In this document: positions 1 through 10,395 of the stretch, piece by piece
Layout of the letters: every line of letters starts with the position of its first letter
Position numbering within the stretch: the stretch's first letter is position 1
Translations under genes and position numbers: made by a program
NCBI RefSeq assembly: GCF_022539315.1
Contig: NC_066317.1
Location: 70,787,190 to 70,851,189, forward strand
Reading direction: 5' to 3'
Length of the DNA stretch: 64,000 bases
Source: Serinus canaria
Lineage: Eukaryota; Chordata; Aves; Passeriformes; Fringillidae
Notes under the pieces: generated by a model
Database searches by the model: none
Told to the model about the DNA's origin: nothing
Seen by the model: only the letters and a program-made list of their open reading frames with translations

Positions 1-735
1 TCTGAGGGATTTCTCCCTGCCCTCATCCCCAAATGGGAGTTTTGTTGTGGTTTCTCTCCCTGCCCAGCTGAGGAGGGGAGTGAGAGCAGCTTTGGGGGGC
101 ACCTGGTGCCCATCCAGGGTCCCCCACCCCCGAGGGAGTTTTGGGGTGCCCAGGGGGGACAGCTGGGACAAGGGCACAGGAACATCCCTTGGCAGCCTCC
201 ATCTGGAAGGGCAGGTCTGGAGGCAAGTGCCTTGGGCAGCAGAGCTGCAGCCTGGAGCAGCAGCCAGGCTCCCCCTCCTGCAGGGCTGGGGCTGCTCTGT
301 GCTCCAGGCAGGGCTCAGCTGGAATTTGGGTTTAAATCCTGATGGCCCAGCTCTCCCAGGCACTGCCCCGGGCTGGATCCCCTTCCACAGGGTCCCAGCT
401 CAGCCCCAACACTTCCCTCTGAGCCCCCCGGGTTCCTGGGACCCCCCAGACATGGCCAGCTCCCCATCTCTCCAGCTGCAGGGAAAATAAACCAGGTTAG
501 AGCTGGGGGAGCTGCTCTGGGGGAGCAGCAGGGTGATGTACAGGGGCTGAGGGGAGCTCATGTTCTTCAAGGAAAAGGCCTGAATGGAGAGGAGCCAGTA
601 GGGAAAAGGGCTGAGTGGGGCAAGGTGGGGAACAGGAGCTGGGGAGGAGCCTGGGATCAGTGCAAGGGGCAGGGAGGAACATCAGAGCTCCTGGGAGCAT
701 GGATGGAATCAGGTCCTTTTATCCTTTTTTCCTTT
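1..735. other. Non-coding sequence, nothing recognised
   Basis: GC-rich bird-type sequence with short open frames on both strands but no conserved protein signature, splice-bounded exon or known repeat that I can identify. Confidence 0.5.
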
Positions 736-1262
736 TTTCCTTTTTTCCTTTCTCCTTCCTCCGGGCCTTTCCTTCTTCCTTTCCTTCTCCTTCTCCTCTT
801 CCTTCTCCTCCCTCTCCCCTCCCCTCCCCTCCCCTCCCCTCCCCTCCCCTCCCCTCCCCCCTCCCCTCCCCTCCCCTTTCCTCTCCTTTTCCTTTCCTTT
901 CCTTTTCCTTTCCTTTCCTTTCCTTTCCTTCCTTTCCTTCCTTTCCTTTTCCTTTCCTTTCCTTTCCTTTCCTTTCCTTTTTCCTTTTCCTTTCCTTTCC
1001 TTTCCTTCTTTCCTTTCCTTCCTTTCCTTCCTTTTCCTTTCCTTTCCTTTCCTTTCCTTTGCCTTTCCTTCCTTTTCCTTTCCTTTTCCTTTCCTTTCCT
1101 TTCCTTTCCTTTCCCTTTCCTTTCCTTTCCTTTCCTTTCCTTTCCTTTCCTTTCCTTTCCTTTTCCTTTCCTTTCCTATTCTTTCCTTTCCTTCCTTTCC
1201 TTTCCTTTCCCCTTCCTCTTCCCTTCCCCTTCCCCTTCCCCTTTCCCTTCCCCTTTCCCGCT
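736..1262. repeat. Polypyrimidine microsatellite (CCTTT / CCCCT type)
   Basis: About 525 bases that are almost purely C and T on the plus strand. It begins with T-rich steps, passes through a CCCCT block near 826-880 and then becomes a long imperfect run of TTTCC pentamers. A homopurine/homopyrimidine tract of this length could adopt triplex (H-DNA) structure. The open frames over it on both strands follow from the simple repeat and are not genes. Confidence 0.95.
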
Positions 1263-1472
1263 CAGGGCACATCACACCAAACCCAAAGGATCCCAAACCC
1301 CTCACCCAACCCCAGCTTCACTCCCAAACCCAAATGATCCCAAACCCCTCGTGCCCCACGCCTGGGCCAGGAGCAGGATTTGGGGTGGAACTCCAGGTTC
1401 CTGCAGCATTCCCAGCACACAGCACTCAGGGACTGTCAGGGCAGGTGGAAAAGCTGCTGGAGGAGTTGGACA

Positions 1473-1518
1473 CCCTCCTCCTCCTCCTCCTCCTCCTCCT
1501 CCTCCTCCTCCTCCTCCT
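1473..1518. repeat. CTC trinucleotide repeat
   Basis: Roughly 15 uninterrupted CTC units followed by one CTG interruption. It gives poly-Leu, poly-Ser or poly-Pro in the three plus frames, none of which continues into a recognisable protein. Confidence 0.95.
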
Positions 1519-1625
1519 GCTCCTGGTGCAGCAGACAAACAGAAATGTCACTCAGTGTCCAGGCGCCGTCAGCACAGACGCTGTTGTCAATGAATCAGAA
1601 GTGTCTAGGAACAGCTTGAACAACT

Positions 1626-1631
1626 TTTATT
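1626..1631 (-). terminator. Candidate polyadenylation signal (AATAAA) for a minus-strand transcript
   Basis: Read on the minus strand this is AATAAA inside an AT-rich stretch (1615-1700) that contrasts with the GC-rich surroundings and resembles the end of a vertebrate 3' UTR. The only minus-strand gene recognised in the window is RAB11FIP5, whose stop codon is 12 kb away with a provirus in between, so the owner is uncertain. It may belong to an unrecognised gene or be chance. Confidence 0.25.
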
Positions 1632-1699
1632 TTTTTTTAAAGTGCTTAAAACGTAAATAACAAGCTCTTTATAAACATTAGTTGCAACTCTTAAAACAT

Positions 1700-2640
1700 G
1701 AGACACACAGAACCCACTTCCTGCGACGTGAAGAGAGGGAAACCAACAACTCCAAACCCCAACGCTTCTCCCACCTGGGGATGCTTTCCCAGGTTTTTAA
1801 CCCCAAGCTGGGGCTCCCTCCCAGACAAGGCTGAGTCTACATCACAGCGGAGAATCCACATCCCTCAGGTCTGCTCCAGTTTGAGGACAAACCTTGGTGG
1901 CTCTCCTGGCCCACACGTGGCCAGGAGGACCAGGCAAGGGGAAAAGAAATTGGCCCAAGCTGTGGAGAAGCAAGAGCCCAGCTGTGGGCTGGCAGCAGGG
2001 CAGAGCACAGCACCCTGCTGCAGCCTCGGGGAACAGCTCAGGAGTGGGAAAACAAACACCAGGAGAAAGGCAAAACCACAGGGGGTGTTATGGCTGGGCT
2101 TGAAACAGAACAGGGAGAGGCTGCTGCTGGCCCAGAACACCCTGGGGGAGTGCTGGGCTCAGCAGAGAGGGGCACAGCCAGGACACGGAGCAGGAACGCT
2201 GCTCCTGCCCCTGGGAGCCCAAGGAAATCGCTAAATAGCACATTCAGTCACTGAACACGGAGATAAATCCCAGATGGGCAACTTGAGAACATTTCCCCAG
2301 TTGTCTTCCTCCTCCCCTCCCTCTCTGGGGAAGCATTTAGGTCCTCAGAACCATTGCCTTGGGAAGGTGGAGGTTTGACACCAGCACCACAGACCCCACT
2401 GCGGGTGCTGTGCTGCCCTTGTGCACAGAACCAAATCTGAGTGCTGAGGGGGAACCCCAAATCTTCAGCCCAGAGGGTGGGGAAACACAGAACAGAGACA
2501 GGAGCATCTGTAGGACACCTTTCCCAAGGGAGGGACCTGCTGAACACTGGGGGACAGACACAGAGCATCCATCACTGCTCCACACTGGGCAGCACCCAGG
2601 GAACCCTGCACACCTGGGCTCTGCCCCTGGGAGGGGCAGG
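1700..2640. other. Unique non-coding sequence
   Basis: No exon or known repeat was recognised. If the signal at 1626 is real, this would be 3' UTR of a minus-strand transcript. Confidence 0.35.
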
Positions 2641-2649
2641 GATTGCTGC

Positions 2650-4085
2650 ACATGGGAGATGGGGGAGCAGGGGTTGCTGGAAAGGCTGGAGATGGAAGGA
2701 GCAGGTACTGCTGGGAAGGCTGGAGATGAGGGAACAGGTATTCCTGGAAAGGCTGGAGATGAGGGAACACCTATTGCTGCAAGGGCAGGAGGTGAGGGAA
2801 CAGAACAGCTACTCCTGGAAAGGCAGGAGATGTGGAAACACCTATTGCTGGAAAGGCTGAAAGTGAGGGAACAGAACAGGTATTCGTGGAAAGGCAGGAG
2901 ATATGGAAACACCTATTGCTGGAAAGGCTGAAAGTGAAGGAACAGAACGGGAATTGCTGCAAGGGCAGGAGATATGGAAACACCCACTGCTGCAAGGGAA
3001 GGAGGTGAGGGAACAGAACAGGTATTGCTAGAAAGGCAAGAGGTGTGGAAGCACCACTGATGGAAAGGCAGGAGATGAAGGAATGGAACAGGAATTGCTG
3101 GAAAGGCTGGAGGTGAGGGAACAGGTATTGCTGGAAAGGCAGGAGATGGAAAGAGCAGATATTGCTTGGAAATGGGAGCTATGGAAGCACCCATTGCTGG
3201 AAAGGCAGGAGGAGAGGGAACAGAACAGGAATTGCTAGAAAGGCAAGGAATGCAGAGGCACCTATTGCTGGAAAGGCAGGAGAGGAGGAACAGGTATTCC
3301 TGGAAAGGCTGGAGATGGAAAGAGCAGATATTGCTCGGAAATGGGAGATATGGAAGCACCCAATGCTGGAAAGGCAGGAGAGGAGGGAACAGAACAGGTA
3401 TTCCTGGAAAGGCTGGAGATATGGGAGCACCCATATCTCTGGGTGGAAGGGGAGAGGAGGGAATAGAACAGGAATTGCTGGAAAGGCTGGAGGTGAGGGA
3501 ACAGGAATTGCTGGAAAGGCAGGAGATGGAAGGAGCAAATATTGCTGGAAAGGCAGGAGGTATGGAAACACCCATTGCTGCAAGGGCAGGAGGTGAGGGA
3601 ACAGAACAGGTATTGCTAGAAAGGCAAGAGGTGTGGAAGCACCTATTGCTGGAAAAGCAGGAGATGTCAAAGCACTGCTGCTGGAAAGGCAGGAAAGGAG
3701 GGAACAGGTATTGCTGGGAACAGGAGATGGGGGAACAGAACAGGTATTGCTGGAACAGGAGATGGGGGAACAGAACAGGTATTGCTGGGAACAGGAGATG
3801 GGGGAACAGAACAGGTATTGCTGGAACAGGAGATGGGGGAACAGAACAGGTATTGCTGGGAACAGAACAGGTATTGCTGGAACAGGAGATGGGGGAACAG
3901 AACAGGTATTGCTGGGAACAGAACAGGTATTGCTGGAACAGGAGATGGGGGAACAGAACAGGTATTGCTGAACAGAACAGGTATTGCTGGAACAGGAGAT
4001 GGGGGAACAGAACAGGTATTGCTGAACAGAACAAGTATTGCTGCAAACAGAAGAGGTATTGCTGCGAACAGGAGATGTGGAAGCA
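2650..4085. repeat. 1.4-kb minisatellite, unit about 35-40 bp
   Basis: Purine-rich tandem repeat whose units combine the words GGAACAG, GTATTGCTGG, AAAGGCAGGAGAT and GGGGGAACAGAAC. The left part (2650-3700) is heterogeneous, with units ending in variants such as 'TATGGAAACACC'. The right part (3700-4070) is much more homogeneous, with a unit near 35 bp and a shorter derivative lacking the GGAGATGGGG word. This gradient suggests recent expansion at the right-hand side. Frames stay open on both strands because of the repeat, giving spurious proteins of up to about 490 aa. Confidence 0.93.
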
Positions 4086-4089
4086 CCTA

Positions 4090-5870
4090 TTGCTGGCAGG
4101 GCTGCACACCTGGTACAGCCTGCTGAGCTCTGAGAGTAACTTTTCATATTCAAGTGCAAAACGTTCAGGCTTTGGAGCAAAACAAGGCAGAGCTGACTAA
4201 GGCAGAGGGGGCTGAGGGAGGCGGTGAGACACGACTGAGAGGAGGGAGAGGTGGGAGGGAGGGGCCGTGGGATCCATACAAACATTGGCACTTGTGTGGG
4301 GAGCACCAAGAGCCGTCCCTGCAGGGGCACGGGGCCAAGAACAGGATGTTTGTGAGGCTGGCAGCCAGAGAGGGGCCCTGGCTCCCGGGGGAGATGTTGG
4401 CTCTGCAGCTCCCCCGCTACTGCCCGCCTGAGGAACTGCCCTCCCTTTGCCCAGCACTCACTGCCGTGCCCTGCTGCATTCCCAGTGCCCACAACTCCTC
4501 CCTGACTGCTCCCAGGGGCACAGCTGGCACCCAGAGAGGGCTCGGGCTGCCAGGGCACAGGGTCTGACCCTATGGGCACAGAGGTTCCTGGCACTTTCTG
4601 AAACAGGAGAAACGCTTCCCTTGGACACCCCCATCCCACCCCAGGCACACAGAGGGAGGAGGAGCAGAAACACAGCAGGAGCAGCTGGAGCAGGGCAAAC
4701 CTCAGGCATTTCCCAGGAGGAGAGAGGCAGGAAGGAGTGGGAGGTTCATGGCTGCTGTTCTCCCAGGGAACACATCCTCCTCCTCCTCCTCCTCATGCAG
4801 AGGTCCAAGGCTTGGACAGGACCAGAGCTCCTTTCCTCCGGACCCAATTCTGTCTCCAGCTGTATTTTAGCTTGGAATACTCAGCCTGCCCTTGCCTGCT
4901 GTGTCTGTTCCTGATCTCTGCCCCCACCTCTCCTGAGGCGCTGTGCAGAACTCCTGGAAGGAGCCAGGGCACCTGCAGAGGGGGTGGGGAGGCTCTGCTC
5001 TCCCTGGGTGACAATTAACTCCCTTTTCTTGGTGAGAAGGAAAACAGAGGAGGAGCCTGCCCCAGGCAGGTTGTGTGGGACTGAGAACTGGGCTGCAGAG
5101 CCTTTGTGGGGTAGGAAACTGCTACTGGCCTGTGGCAAAAGGCACCATTCTTCAAAGGCATGCTCTACACTGAGGCAAGTAAAGAGAGGAGCAGGGAGGT
5201 TTTAAAAGAACACAGTGACTTTGGGAGGTAGAGAAGAGAGAGAAGATGCCTTTCATTTTGAAATCCCACTCCAACTGCCCCTCTGCCTGCACGGGCACCT
5301 TCTCCAGCCAAAATCCTGGCAGGATGAGGGAGGAAACATCCTTCCTGTCCCCTTCCACAGTAGCTCCAGTTCAGCCAGGTAAATCAGGTGTGGAACCCTT
5401 TGAAACCTCCAGGCTTCAGCCCAGAAAGATCTACCAGAGAGTTTTCGCCACCTAGGCTGAAAGAGAAAACTTCCCCATGGAGCCTCCCAAAACTGATCCT
5501 CCCAGCTTGCCTTCCCCATTTGTCCCAAATTCTCGTGGTTTCTCCTTTCCCTGTTTCCTCACTGGCTGTGGTATCCCTGGTGCCCATCCCACCTTCCCTG
5601 CAGGGCAGGGCAAAGGGCACTGTGCCACCCTGTGCCCTCAGGTCACTGCCTGCTGACCCACACCTAAGATTATGCAGAGCACATGGTCTCCTCTTTTGTC
5701 CCTGATTTCCCTTCAGCCTGCTGGAATAAACCTCGCTGGAATTTACTCTACAAAAGGTCCTTCTTGCCTCTCTTGGCTGAGCTAGCTGTGGAGAGTGTGG
5801 GGTGTGGACTTGACTGCTTTGCCTGAATTCCTACCCAAGCAGGGCACTCTTACTCCTTTTCCACAGGACA
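4090..5870. other. Unique non-coding sequence, no exon recognised
   Basis: Mixed-composition sequence up to the LTR start. I looked for the SFXN5 N-terminus, expected by human gene order to the left of RAB11FIP5, and did not find it here. Confidence 0.4.
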
Positions 5871-6124
5871 TGTGTCTCAGGTTGAAAGATTTAATTGTGT
5901 ATTCTGTTCCCATCTGTCAGAGGTGGGGCAGTTATCTTCTGTTAATTGAGCAGTTTTCTTTATCTCTTCCACAACCAATCCTCCCTCTGGGAGCTATCTT
6001 CTGTCAATGGGCCATTAATTATTAATTACCTTCTGTCAATGGGCCATTGAGACTCACTGATAAAATTCCATCATCCCATTGGGAGATGCTCTGCCCAGGG
6101 GGAGGAGCCAAGCATTCCTACCTG

Positions 6125-6132
6125 GATATAAT
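6125..6132 (+). promoter_or_regulatory. TATA-like box of the LTR promoter
   Basis: GATATAAT lies in the middle of the LTR, downstream of a CCAAT box at 5975. It is oriented toward the YJU2 copy, whose ATG lies 333 bases further on, so LTR-driven transcription of that copy is possible. Confidence 0.5.
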
Positions 6133-6375
6133 CTGAGGATTGGAACACCACGGCAGCCTTTGCCCACTGCATTCCCAGAGCAGCAGCTTTCTCCTGCCCT
6201 GCATTCCCAGAGGAACACCAGGCCCATCTCCAGCAGCCCTGAAGCTCCAGAGGAAAACTCCCCCCTTGCGCAGGATCCCTGCTCCAGCAGAACCTCCCTT
6301 GTTTCCATTTTCCATTTCAGAGAAGACTCCTGCCTTCCTCAGCAGACAGCTGGCTCTTCAAACCAAGGCAAGACC

Positions 6376-6404
6376 CTTCTTGGGAATTAGGTAGCAGCTT
6401 CTAC
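6376..6404 (+). repeat. Flanking duplication, copy 1
   Basis: A 29-base segment matching 7781-7809 with three mismatches. It lies immediately before the YJU2 5' UTR. Weaker similarity continues leftward to about 6347 (CAGCTGGCTCTTC here against CAGTGGCTTTTCC near 7758). Confidence 0.85.
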
Positions 6405-6464
6405 TCTGCTCCCAAGGGGTGCCCAGCGCGAGGTGAGCGCCGGGGATCAGGAGAAGCCGCGGCC

Positions 6465-7406
6465 ATGTCGGAACGGAAAGTGCTGAACAAATATTACCCC
6501 CCTGACTTCGACCCTGCCAAGATCCCGAAGCTGCGGCTCCCGAAGGACCGGCAGTACGTGGTGAGGCTCATGGCCCCCTTCAACATGAGGTGCAGGACCT
6601 GCGGGGAGTACATCTACAAGGGCAGGAAGTTCAACGCCCGCAAGGAGACGGTGCAGAACGAGTCCTACCTGGGGCTGCCCATCTTCCGCTTCTACATCAA
6701 GTGCCCGCGCTGCCTGGCTGAGATCACCTTCAAGACAGACCCCCAGAACACGGACTACGCCATGGAGCACGGCGCCACCAGGAACTTCCAGGCAGAGAAG
6801 CTCCTGGAGGAGGAGGAGAGGAGGATGCAGAAGGAGAGGGAAGAGGAGGAGCTCAACAATCCCATGAAGGTCCTGGAGAACCGAACCAAGGACTCCAAGC
6901 TGGAGATGGAGGTCCTGGAGAACCTGCAGGAGCTGAAGGAGCTCAACCAGCGCCAGGCCAATGTGGATTTTGAGGCCATGCTGAAGCAGCACAAGGAGCT
7001 GGAGGAGGAGCAGAGGCGCAAGGAGCAGGAGGAGGATGAGCAGGAGATGAAGGCCATGTTGGAACAGGCCCAGAACCGCCGGCTCCTGGTGGATTCTGAC
7101 TCTGACGAGGAACCAGCGAAACGTCGTCCAAATCCCACAACCCAAACAAAACCCACGGACATCCTGCAGGAGGACCCCCGGAGCAAGAGGCCGAGGATGG
7201 AGAGGCGGGAACACAGCATGGGCAAGCTCAGCACCAAGGCCCAGCTGGCCGGGCTGGTGGCCCGCAGGAAGCAGAAGCCAGATCCTGCCCTGGATAAGGG
7301 GATGGAAACCCGAGGCACCACGGCCACCACCGGCTCGCTCCCAGCAGCAGCAGCAGCAGCTACGGCCTCGCTGGGTTTGCTGGGAGCCTACTCAGACAGC
7401 GACTGA
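6465..7406 (+). CDS. YJU2: YJU2 (CCDC94) splicing factor, intact intronless retrocopy, 313 aa
   Basis: YJU2/CWC16 is a spliceosome step-1 factor that docks the branch helix; it acts in the nucleus. The protein opens with the family N-terminus [17 protein letters not shown], has the Cys4 zinc site (C43, C46, C80, C83), the strongly conserved block through about residue 150, a charged coiled-coil region (about 115-215) and a variable tail ending in YSDSD. Length is close to the 323 aa of human YJU2 as I recall it. The ATG at 6465 is the family start. Human YJU2 has several exons, but here all codons are in one frame without introns, followed by a 3' UTR and an A-rich tail, so this is a processed copy. 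It sits inside a retroviral LTR in sense orientation. No frameshift or stop is present, so it is either young or selected. Whether a separate intron-containing YJU2 exists in this genome cannot be told from the window. Confidence 0.9.
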   Translation: MSERKVLNKYYPPDFDPAKIPKLRLPKDRQYVVRLMAPFNMRCRTCGEYIYKGRKFNARKETVQNESYLGLPIFRFYIKCPRCLAEITFKTDPQNTDYAMEHGATRNFQAEKLLEEEERRMQKEREEEELNNPMKVLENRTKDSKLEMEVLENLQELKELNQRQANVDFEAMLKQHKELEEEQRRKEQEEDEQEMKAMLEQAQNRRLLVDSDSDEEPAKRRPNPTTQTKPTDILQEDPRSKRPRMERREHSMGKLSTKAQLAGLVARRKQKPDPALDKGMETRGTTATTGSLPAAAAAATASLGLLGAYSDSD

Positions 7407-7643
7407 GGAGCCAGCAGGGTGGGGACAGAGCAGGGACAGAGCAGGGACGGGCTGTCCCTACTCCCCACACAAAGCAGATCCCACCTTTGCACAGACTGGG
7501 GGTTCCTCCAGCCCCTCACTGAGGGGACAGGGCTGTCCTGCCACCAGCAGCCCCCCTAGATGTCCCCAGGAACTCGGGGAAAAATCCCTCCCCACTGTTC
7601 CGTGCCTGCTAGGCTCTAGCAGCCACAACTCTGGGATCTGGCA
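7407..7643 (+). other. 3' UTR of the YJU2 retrocopy
   Basis: Sequence between the stop codon and the A-rich tail. I saw no AATAAA just before the tail, which is odd for a processed mRNA end; the parent may use a variant signal or it may have mutated. Confidence 0.6.
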
Positions 7644-7756
7644 GAAAAAAAAACCCAAAAAACCAAACCAAACAAACAAAAAAAACCCCCAACAAAAAAA
7701 TACCCACAAAAAAAAAAAAAAAAAAAAAAAACCAACAAACAAACAAACAAAAAAAC
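7644..7756 (+). repeat. Degenerate poly-A tail of the retrocopy
   Basis: About 110 bases of A runs interrupted almost only by C (motifs such as AACAAACAAAC and a run of about 26 A near 7708-7733). Position and content fit a poly-A tail that has since expanded and mutated. Confidence 0.85.
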
Positions 7757-7832
7757 CCAGTGGCTTTTCCACAGGAGATGCTTCTTGGGCATTAGGCAGC
7801 AGCTTCCACCATCTACACCCCACGCTGCTACA
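7757..7832 (+). mobile_element. 5' LTR, right part (U5-like), ending in CA
   Basis: Resumes LTR-like text after the A-rich tail, includes duplication copy 2 and ends CTGCTACA at 7832, three bases before the primer-binding site. This spacing is what a retroviral LTR end should show. Confidence 0.7.
7781..7809 (+). repeat. Flanking duplication, copy 2
   Basis: Second copy of the 29-base segment found at 6376-6404 (26 of 29 identical). The two copies bracket the YJU2 insert. Confidence 0.85.
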
Positions 7833-7835
7833 AAT

Positions 7836-7855
7836 TGGCACCCTGACCATGGGGC
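7836..7855 (+). other. Retroviral primer-binding site (tRNA-Lys-like)
   Basis: TGGCACCCTGACCATGGGGC resembles the lysine-tRNA primer site of betaretroviruses (TGGCGCCC...GTGGGGC), with CpG positions decayed to CA. It fixes the LTR end at 7832 and the plus orientation of the element. Confidence 0.7.
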
Positions 7856-8455
7856 TTCTCATTAGCCCTTTGAAAGCATCCCCACTGGCCAGCCACTGGA
7901 TTTTGAGCTGCAGCCAAGTGCTCTAGTTCCCCCAGGGAAAAACCCCAATTTTCTGGGGATCAGGGGCCAACTGACAACCCTCAAGACCACAAGGGCTGGT
8001 CGACTCAGTGAAACTCCTGCAAGATCTTTCTTTTGAGCAGTTTCATCCCTCTTTTCCCACAATCTCAGAGCATCCAGGCCCAGAGAAACCATCTGTGACA
8101 ACAGTGACTATGAGGAAGGGGCTGACTCTGCCAGGCCTACCAACACGTCCAGGCAGGGACACAGAGCATGCTGCTGAGAGCCCTTTCTGTTGAATCTGAG
8201 GATGAAGTGATTTGCTGAACCCAGCTGGTAAACCTGGACCTCCTGATGGGCCTGAAGATGTTTTAATCATAGGACACACTGTTAATGAGTTACATGTGCT
8301 CCCAGAAGTCCAGACTGTGGGGCCAGTGGAGGAGATCACTGTCATATGTATAGATCCACCCTGGTGTCTGACTAAGGGCACACCTATACCCAAGCTTTTC
8401 TTGTACCCACCTGGACTGATGTTTTGCCAGAAAATTCTGTGGTTTTTGGTCAGAG
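7856..8455 (+). pseudogene. Leader and gag/pro-boundary remnant
   Basis: Follows the primer-binding site. No matrix or capsid signature was recognised, so most of gag seems deleted. Fragments around 8225-8430 have a flavour of the dUTPase-like segment that precedes protease in betaretroviruses (a GTPI-x5-YPPG-like ending), but frames are broken and this is a weak call. Confidence 0.35.
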
Positions 8456-8830
8456 ATGCTAGGCCAAAACAGACCTCTTAGAGAGTGTGGCTTGTCTAAC
8501 AAAGGTATCAAAGCTTCTATTCCAGGTGTGGCTGACACTAGGTCGGATGTCAGCATCACTGCTCACTCCAAGTGGCCACAGGGCTGGGAACTGCTGCCAG
8601 CCACTGGAGTCATCTCTGGGACTGGCGCAGCTGCCACCTCTATGCAGAGTAAAAGGTCAATCCTTACAGAAGGTCCTGAGGTCAAACTGCCACAGGAAGG
8701 CCTTTTGTGGTCAAGGCACCTGTCATTGTGTGGGGCAGAGACAATGGGGAGCCAGGCTGGAAATCCCTTCACACGCACAGGATTTCCAGCTGGGGCCACT
8801 GCAGAGCACCCCACCTCACCACTCTCATGA
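8456..8830 (+). pseudogene. Retroviral aspartic protease remnant
   Basis: The frame contains the protease active-site region, but the catalytic Asp-Thr-Gly triad reads Asp-Thr-Arg (Asp codon at 8534). It continues with a DVSI-like strand and a flap-like region rich in Gly and Ala. Downstream the homology moves to another frame near 8707, indicating a frameshift. It is inactive as it stands and lies directly before the reverse transcriptase remnant. Confidence 0.75.
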
Positions 8831-9650
8831 AGTCAGAGGGTCCCATCTGGGTGGGACAGCGGCCCCTGGTAGAAGTCAAACCAAGGCACTTGAATCCCTA
8901 GTGCAGGAGCAGCTATCTAGGGGCCACACAGCACCATCCACTAGCCCTTGAACCCCCCTGTCTTTGTCATTTGCAAACAGGGCAAAGACAGGTGGAGGCT
9001 CCTGCAAGACCTCAGGAAGGTCCACGAGGTCATTGTTACAGCCTGGCCTGCCCTCACCTTCAATGCTCCTGAGACTGGAAACTGGCAGTCACTAATATTA
9101 AGGATTGGTTTTTTAATATCCCACTCTAAGATTTGTATTTTTGGTGCCATCAGTTAACAAACAAGCCCCTCTAAAAAGATACCCATGGGAAGTTCTTCCT
9201 CAAGGGATGAAACAGTCATGAGCCATCTGCCAAACGTTTGCTGCCCATTCTCTTGCCCATTCAGGAAAAATTTCCTTGATGCCATAATTTTTCACTGTAT
9301 GGATGATAGCCTTACGTGCACTGAGACTGACTACTGGAGACTGTTCTCAAACAGATTATCCAAGCCATTGAAGGAGCAGGATTTGACATTGCTCCAGAGA
9401 AGATTCCGTGCACCTGCCCGTGGACCTACCTTGGACTCTGGATCAGCGAGTGGACCACGATGCCCCAGCAGCTCACCATCAGGACAACCCAAGAACCCTG
9501 AGGGACCTTCACCAGCTCTGCGGGAGCATCAGCTGGGTTTGTACACTGCTAGGGATCATGACCAAGGACTTGTCACCCCTTTCAATCCCCTGAGAGGCCC
9601 TGATGGCCTCAGCTCCCCAGGAGCAATCACACCAGGGCCCGTGAAGTGAC
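8831..9650 (+). pseudogene. Reverse transcriptase remnant
   Basis: The template-grip motif W-R-L-L-Q-D-L-R-K-V is visible at 8994-9023, and the catalytic YxDD box appears as CMDD at 9296-9307 (Tyr to Cys). Several stop codons and frame changes separate these blocks, and the palm region between them appears shortened. The enzyme would normally copy the viral RNA; this copy cannot make a complete protein. Confidence 0.85.
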
Positions 9651-10395
9651 CAGCAGGTACCAGAAGCATTGTCCACGAGACAAGCCCACTGCATTGATCC
9701 TGCCTTTGCAATTTGTCACCCTGGGTGAGTCACCCAAGTCCATGGGCTCATTCTCCAGTGGGACCCCACTCTGAGAGACAGCTCCTAATCACAGAGTGGG
9801 TGTTTCAATCACACAAACCAAGTCAGACCATCTCAACCCCTCAGCAGCTTACGGCCCAGATAATCGTGAAGGCCAGAGCTCGCCTCAGGACCCTGTGGGG
9901 TGTGAATTCACAGGCATCTGGCTTCCAGTGACATTAAACAGTCTGGAACCTCTGCTCCAAACCAGTGAACACCTCCAGTTCACTCTGGACAGCCAGCCAG
10001 GCCAATCTCCATCCACCCACCAAAACATAAACTATTTAATGCTTGCTTCATTTTTGGTCCCAAATTCATTACAAAGTATTACTTCTCTAAAGGCATAGAC
10101 TGTATTTACTGCTGGTTCAGGGGGATCCCACACCTCAGTTATGATGTGGAAGAATCCTGACACTCAAGAGTGGGAGTCTGATGTTCAGATTGTTTGAGGA
10201 TCCCCACAAATTGCAGAATTAGCAGCTGTTGTCAGAGCCTTTGAGAAATTCAAACAGCCCTTAAATTTAGTTACTGATTTGGCCTATGTTGCTGGAATAG
10301 CTGAAAGAGCAGAACATTCCTTGCTAAAGGAAGTGCCAAATCCAGATTTCTACAGCTTGCTCTCAAATTAAACACACCTCCTCTCCCACCATATC
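9651..10395 (+). pseudogene. RT connection and RNase H remnant
   Basis: Around 10255-10290 a V-T-D-x-A-Y-V-A-G-I motif corresponds to the RNase H strand carrying a catalytic Asp, followed by a helix ending in a leucine-rich stretch. Stops and shifts occur before and after it. Confidence 0.65.

Larger units (their letters stand above)
5871..6404 (+). mobile_element. 5' LTR, left part (U3 and promoter-proximal region)
   Basis: Begins with TG at 5871. It contains a CCAAT box (5975-5979), the duplicated words CTTCTGTCAATGGGCCATT near 5999-6050, and a TATA-like GATATAAT at 6125-6132. The text resembles LTRs that are frequent in passerine genomes. It is cut at about 6404, where YJU2-related sequence begins; the LTR continues at about 7757. 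Confidence 0.8.

Noticed and set aside
2337..4648. Open frames up to 489 codons rich in NTCSVP-like or GNRTGIAG-like repeats
   Set aside because: Direct translation of the minisatellite at 2650-4085 plus flanks; present on both strands.
1..5870. SFXN5 coding exons expected from human gene order
   Set aside because: No segment resembling the SFXN5 N-terminus or transmembrane parts was recognised in any frame; it may lie beyond the window.
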